DNA from: Volvox africanus
Lineage: Eukaryota > Chlorophyta > Chlorophyceae > Chlamydomonadales > Volvocaceae
Length of the DNA stretch: 64,000 nucleotides
Direction of reading: 5' to 3'
NCBI GenBank assembly: GCA_030268105.1
Contig: BSDZ01000086.1
Location: forward strand, 3,302,501 to 3,366,500
The translations under genes and the position numbers were made by a program. This document shows, piece after piece, positions 60,701-64,000 of the stretch. Numbering within the stretch: the first letter of the stretch is position 1; every line of letters begins with the position of its first letter. Below the pieces are notes generated by a model that saw only the letters and a list, made by a program, of their open reading frames with translations, was not told where the DNA came from and made no database searches.

Positions 60701-62901
60701 TAAGTGATCCAGCAGTTGGCTGTCTGACAGTGTCTTGGTGAAAATGTATCCCGGCTGGAGAATCGTCTCAGCGAGTAGAGTGAAACCAATGGGTTCGTTC
60801 ACAGCCTGCCTAGATTGATGGCGCATCACGTGCGGAGTTGCAACATGGAGCGCCATGGAGCGCCATGGCGCGACATGGACAACACGTTCTGCCGAATGAC
60901 ACCACCACCCGTAAGAGGTGGGGGGTTACGCGGAGGACTCCACATACAGACACACAGAGAAATACACACAGGAATACCCAAACACAAGCACCCACTGCTG
61001 CGTCTTCCAAAAGCAGCTCATAAAACCACTGCACCTGCGGGTTCAATTAATAGGGATGGCAACAGCGGTAACGGGATGGCAATCCCGAGGCCTTATATAC
61101 CGTAGGCGTTACATCCGTACCGCGATGTACGCCAAAGTAAGTTATGGGGCTAACGTATAGGGTGGGGGTATCTGGCGTGCTGGCCAGATCTTAATACAAC
61201 TGGCGGATGTCTAGTAGGCACCCACCACGCACACCACAGACTCCGCCGAAATGAGCTCCTTGTATGGCGCCTGGGGTGGGCACATGGACGAGCAAGAAGA
61301 CGTCATAATGGCACATGCAACATGAGGCTGAAAGAGGCACGACTGGTAGACCCTATAGACATACGGTAGACGCACAACCCTATGAGACGACAGCACCCCA
61401 TCTCTGGCAGTGGCAAACGACCTCAGTTACGGAGCAACGATGATCCGAATGTGTAACTGATTCACGTCAGACGATACCTAAGTCGCATATATGTGATGAG
61501 GCCTTGCCATATGCATCGCACAGTCCATGGGATCGTTTGCCACTTCCAGCCTTCACGTCCACAACAAAAACACAGACACTGAGTTCACTCCGCGTATGAG
61601 AAAGGAAAGGAAAGGAAGCAAATGTTGCATCACTTTGTCGCAATACAGCGCAACATCTGCATACTATCGCTCCAGACCGTCCAACCCTCTCAGTCCCCCC
61701 CCTCCCACACGCTCACATGCCCTGACGATGGGCAACAACCGCTTGCGGCATGGTAGCGTCATCCTCGGAGAGGGTGTGGCCCCGTAGCGTACGGGAGATG
61801 GCGGTGAGTGCATCCGGCATGGAGGCGGAGGCGGCAAGGGCCGTGACCAGCAACTGGTTTAGATTGTGCAACGTGTGCAGCCGCTGGAGGGAGTCCTGAG
61901 GGTGGGTTACCGGGTTATATGTCGTTATTGTGCGCAGGGATCCCATCCACGCAGGTTCGCATTATACGTCAGCCAGGTTGAGATGTTGCGCGATGCGATA
62001 CTGGAACTGAGGTATCTCAAGGAAGGCTTGCAACGACCTCCTCCGGTGGAGTATATTTACAGAAGCGAGCTGGCGAGCGCTGGATCAGTATCGTGAACGA
62101 GTAATAGCTCCATCCTGTGGAGAAGATGCAACGTGTATTGATCGCACAGTTCACCCCGAGCCCTCCCTTGACCAGGCTCCAGGGAAAGGCCGCTTATCAC
62201 CTCCCACGCAATGTCGGAAACTGTACATCATTAAGAGTGCCGACAGCGCGCTGAAAGCCGCGATCAGTTGCTGCTGCGACTCGACCGCCTCCAATTTTGC
62301 GGTGCGGGTCCCTTACCTCTGGAAGGTCGGCGGGTGCACGGATAAAATGGGATGGACGGTTAAGATGGTGGTGGTGAAATAGTGTCACAGGCACAAACGA
62401 AAGTGTCAGCAATCATAAGCTCCGCCCGCTGGATTTGTCAGCAAGTCTCAACGTGATCTGGGCAGACGGCCCTCTTGCAACCGTCAGGGAACAGATCTTT
62501 TCTCGCAATTACTGGGCTGGGCTTCACGACTTAGGATGCTGTTGCTAGCGGCTATGCCTTATGGTTTACGACGCATCAGTGTCGTCACGAACATGACTAC
62601 AAGCATCTTCGTCGGAAGGCAAAGACATTGAACGCAAACGAGCAAGAACGAAGCGAGGCCCCGCACTTTCAGAAAGCTGTATTGGTGATGAGTCGGGGGG
62701 CGTGAAGTTGAGCGGTCGCTAACGGTTACCATGCGGAAGAAACGCCGCCAGCACAGGGGTGAAGAGGGAAGGAGAACCTGAAATGCATTTCAAGCAAACA
62801 CAATCAGTACATACTTCCAGAAGCGTCGCTCGAGCTTGGGAGCAGACCACCTCAATACTTGCAGTCGTGGTGCCAAACGTACGTGTCTTCGACTGATCCG
62901 G
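57781..62901 (-). CDS. Unrecognised protein with a hydrophobic core and amphipathic helices, multi-exon
   Basis: Exons (minus order): 62901-62815, ~62297-62208 (start uncertain), 62069-61968, 61895-61717, 59285-59185, 58790-58597, 58247-58159, 57880-57781. From 62069 onwards every junction is phase-matched. The central part is strongly hydrophobic (YGIAMMAGFAVVRLAKGVVN then PTILVGPALGTAVMYG), suggesting membrane insertion or association. It is followed by long amphipathic helices (DLSSEVQPIGPEVSRAA and LEDVARAVTDSVAELERT) and a basic C-terminus. The upstream exons are helical and Leu-rich (LQRLHTLHNLNQLLVTALAA). The intron between 59285 and 61717 is 2.4 kb, far longer than the others. No family is recognised, and the 5' end is not established. 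Confidence 0.65.
60353..60856 (-). other. 167-codon ORF inside the 2.4-kb intron
   Basis: An open frame on the same strand as its host gene contains a protein-like stretch (EPIGFTLLAETILQPGYIFT) right after a CAG acceptor-like site. Its phase does not fit the flanking exons (61717 and 59285), so it is not part of that model. It could be an unrelated nested gene, an alternative exon or a transposon remnant. Confidence 0.25.
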
Positions 62902-63429
62902 CTGCCGTATCCCATCCATCCATCCGTCCGCCTAGGCTAAGCCCCAGACCCGGCAACACGACTGTATAAAACCTGTCACGACGGGCGTCATGTTCCGAGC
63001 GCTCCTGGTGCCTCCTCCATACGGCAGCACAGGGCAGGGGCGAAGATGGCTGGTTGCAAGAGCGAGGGTATTAATATATAGCCGTGGGAATACATTGTAA
63101 TACAGAGAATACAGTACAGTGAGATGATCCGGTAGGTAGGTAGGAGTGCCAAAGGCCCACATGACCGGCGAGCCCCCCACAGTTCCATTGTTACCTTGCC
63201 GTGGCCATTCCTGAGAAGCCGCAATTCTATCTAATTAAAAGAGAATCAACCTCGCACGCTATTGCTCGTGGTCTCATCTGAGCTGTTCCTAAATGCACCA
63301 AATGCACTAACATCTCCGAGGGCGCCTGTGCTATGGTAAGCGTGGGATGATGAAAACCTGTTTTCAAGCAACGACGGAGACCATTCTTTGTGTCTCACAT
63401 ATGTGGAAAAGTCCTGGCCTCCTATGCAG
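62902..63429. promoter_or_regulatory. Probable divergent promoter region at the right edge
   Basis: It lies between the most 5' supported exon of the minus-strand gene and the first supported exon of the plus-strand gene. Start codons of both genes are unresolved and may lie here. Contains a short CCAT-rich run near 62915. Confidence 0.3.
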
Positions 63430-63915
63430 GTCAGAAACAGGGAATAATGAGGGCGATAGCGAAGAGGTCAGCGACGAGAGGCACGTGGCTGAAACCAAGA
63501 GGGATACCGAGAGTGCGGACCACGAGACACACCACGCCGAGAGGCACGTGAGCCCATTGAGCTTCCAAATGCGGATGCGGCCCAGCGGGTGACCGCATCT
63601 CACAAAAGGGAGGATGAGGCACTTGGCGACCGCCTCATCTTCCAGCTTGCTCCGGAGAAGTTCAGAAACAGGGACTGAAGCCTGTGTACGACAGGCTCAG
63701 GTGGCAGATGAACCCACACCGTCACCTGCTCGGTGGGGCAACACAGGGTGTTGGCTTTTACGGCCTTCGAATACTTACAAGCCGTGTACAGCAGGCTTGA
63801 GAAGAAGGCCCATATGCACATGTCTGGGTCTTTTGAGGAATGCGAGGTGTTGTATGGAGGAGGGGCGGAAATGCAATCATGTTATCTAGGCTTTGTATTA
63901 GTCACCACACGGCAG
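63430..63915 (+). CDS. Two exons of a gene continuing past the right edge; possibly chaperonin-like
   Basis: Exon 63430-63588 (phase 2 out) joins exon 63747-63915 (phase 0 out, donor CAG-GTAAGT); the 158-bp intron between them is GT-AG. The first exon is acidic and His/Glu-rich (SETGNNEGDSEEVSDERHVA), the second helical and hydrophobic. The string ECEVLYGGGAEMQSC resembles the GGGA-x-E-M segment of group II (CCT-type) chaperonins and of the chaperonin-like BBS proteins; this is a short-motif impression only. Both 5' and 3' parts are missing from the window. Confidence 0.55.
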
Positions 63916-64000
63916 GTAAGTGCGGGACTCACACCACTTATTGCGTTTCATCCCGACTAACGAACGAAACCTCTTCGTGCAAGTGTGCCCTCACATTGAA

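Noticed and set aside
1..64000. CRISPR arrays, bacterial operons, prophage, tRNA and rRNA genes
   Set aside because: No regularly spaced repeats, no Shine-Dalgarno-led gene strings and no tRNA box A/B pairs were seen; the intron-rich architecture is eukaryotic nuclear.

Overview
This is a window of nuclear DNA from a green alga, most likely a volvocine (Chlamydomonadales: Chlamydomonas, Gonium, Volvox and relatives). Genes are broken by many short GT-AG introns. Exons are GC-rich and encode long Ala/Gly/Ser/Gln low-complexity stretches. Start contexts are of the GCC-ATG-G type. TGTAA, the usual volvocine poly(A) signal, follows several stop codons. The one gene whose identity is firm is a plastid-targeted CbbY phosphatase of the plant/algal type. 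Gene models below were built by hand from open frames plus splice sites with matching phase, so internal exons are stronger than the first and last ones.

Layout, left to right. 1-484 is the 3' end of a basic, probably nuclear protein (+). 2.5-7.2 kb is a ten-exon armadillo-like helical-repeat protein (+). 7.2-11.1 kb is mostly AT-richer intergenic DNA with two weak ORFs. 11.1-14.5 kb is a two-exon, 1,055-residue Ala-rich protein (-). 14.6-18.4 kb is repeat-bearing intergenic DNA, including a 315-bp tandem duplication that recurs at 52.7 kb. 18.5-21.6 kb is CbbY (-), eight exons. 23.4-30.4 kb is a 1,336-residue coiled-coil, Pro/Gly-rich protein resembling centrosome/cilium proteins of the CSPP1 type (-). 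It sits head-to-head with a protein-kinase-fold gene at 31.0-33.8 kb (+) whose catalytic residues are all replaced (a pseudokinase). 36.7-42.1 kb is a multi-pass membrane protein with a long disordered tail (+). It is followed at once, in the same style and possibly in the same gene, by a Ser/Gly/Gln-rich protein at 42.9-47.9 kb. 51.6-54.3 kb is a 415-residue single-pass membrane protein carrying two copies of an unrecognised ~45-residue module, each split by an intron at the same place (+). 57.8-62.9 kb is an unrecognised hydrophobic/coiled-coil protein (-). 63.4-64.0 kb is the start of another plus-strand gene cut by the window edge.

The genes do not form a pathway or operon, as expected for a nuclear chromosome arm. 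Observations most worth following are the tandem-module membrane protein, the pseudokinase with its divergent CSPP1-like neighbour, the recurrent R-R-x-S motifs in the 36.7-47.9 kb proteins, the dispersed repeat with perfect inverted arms inside an intron, and a short interstitial telomere-like tract at 56.87 kb.
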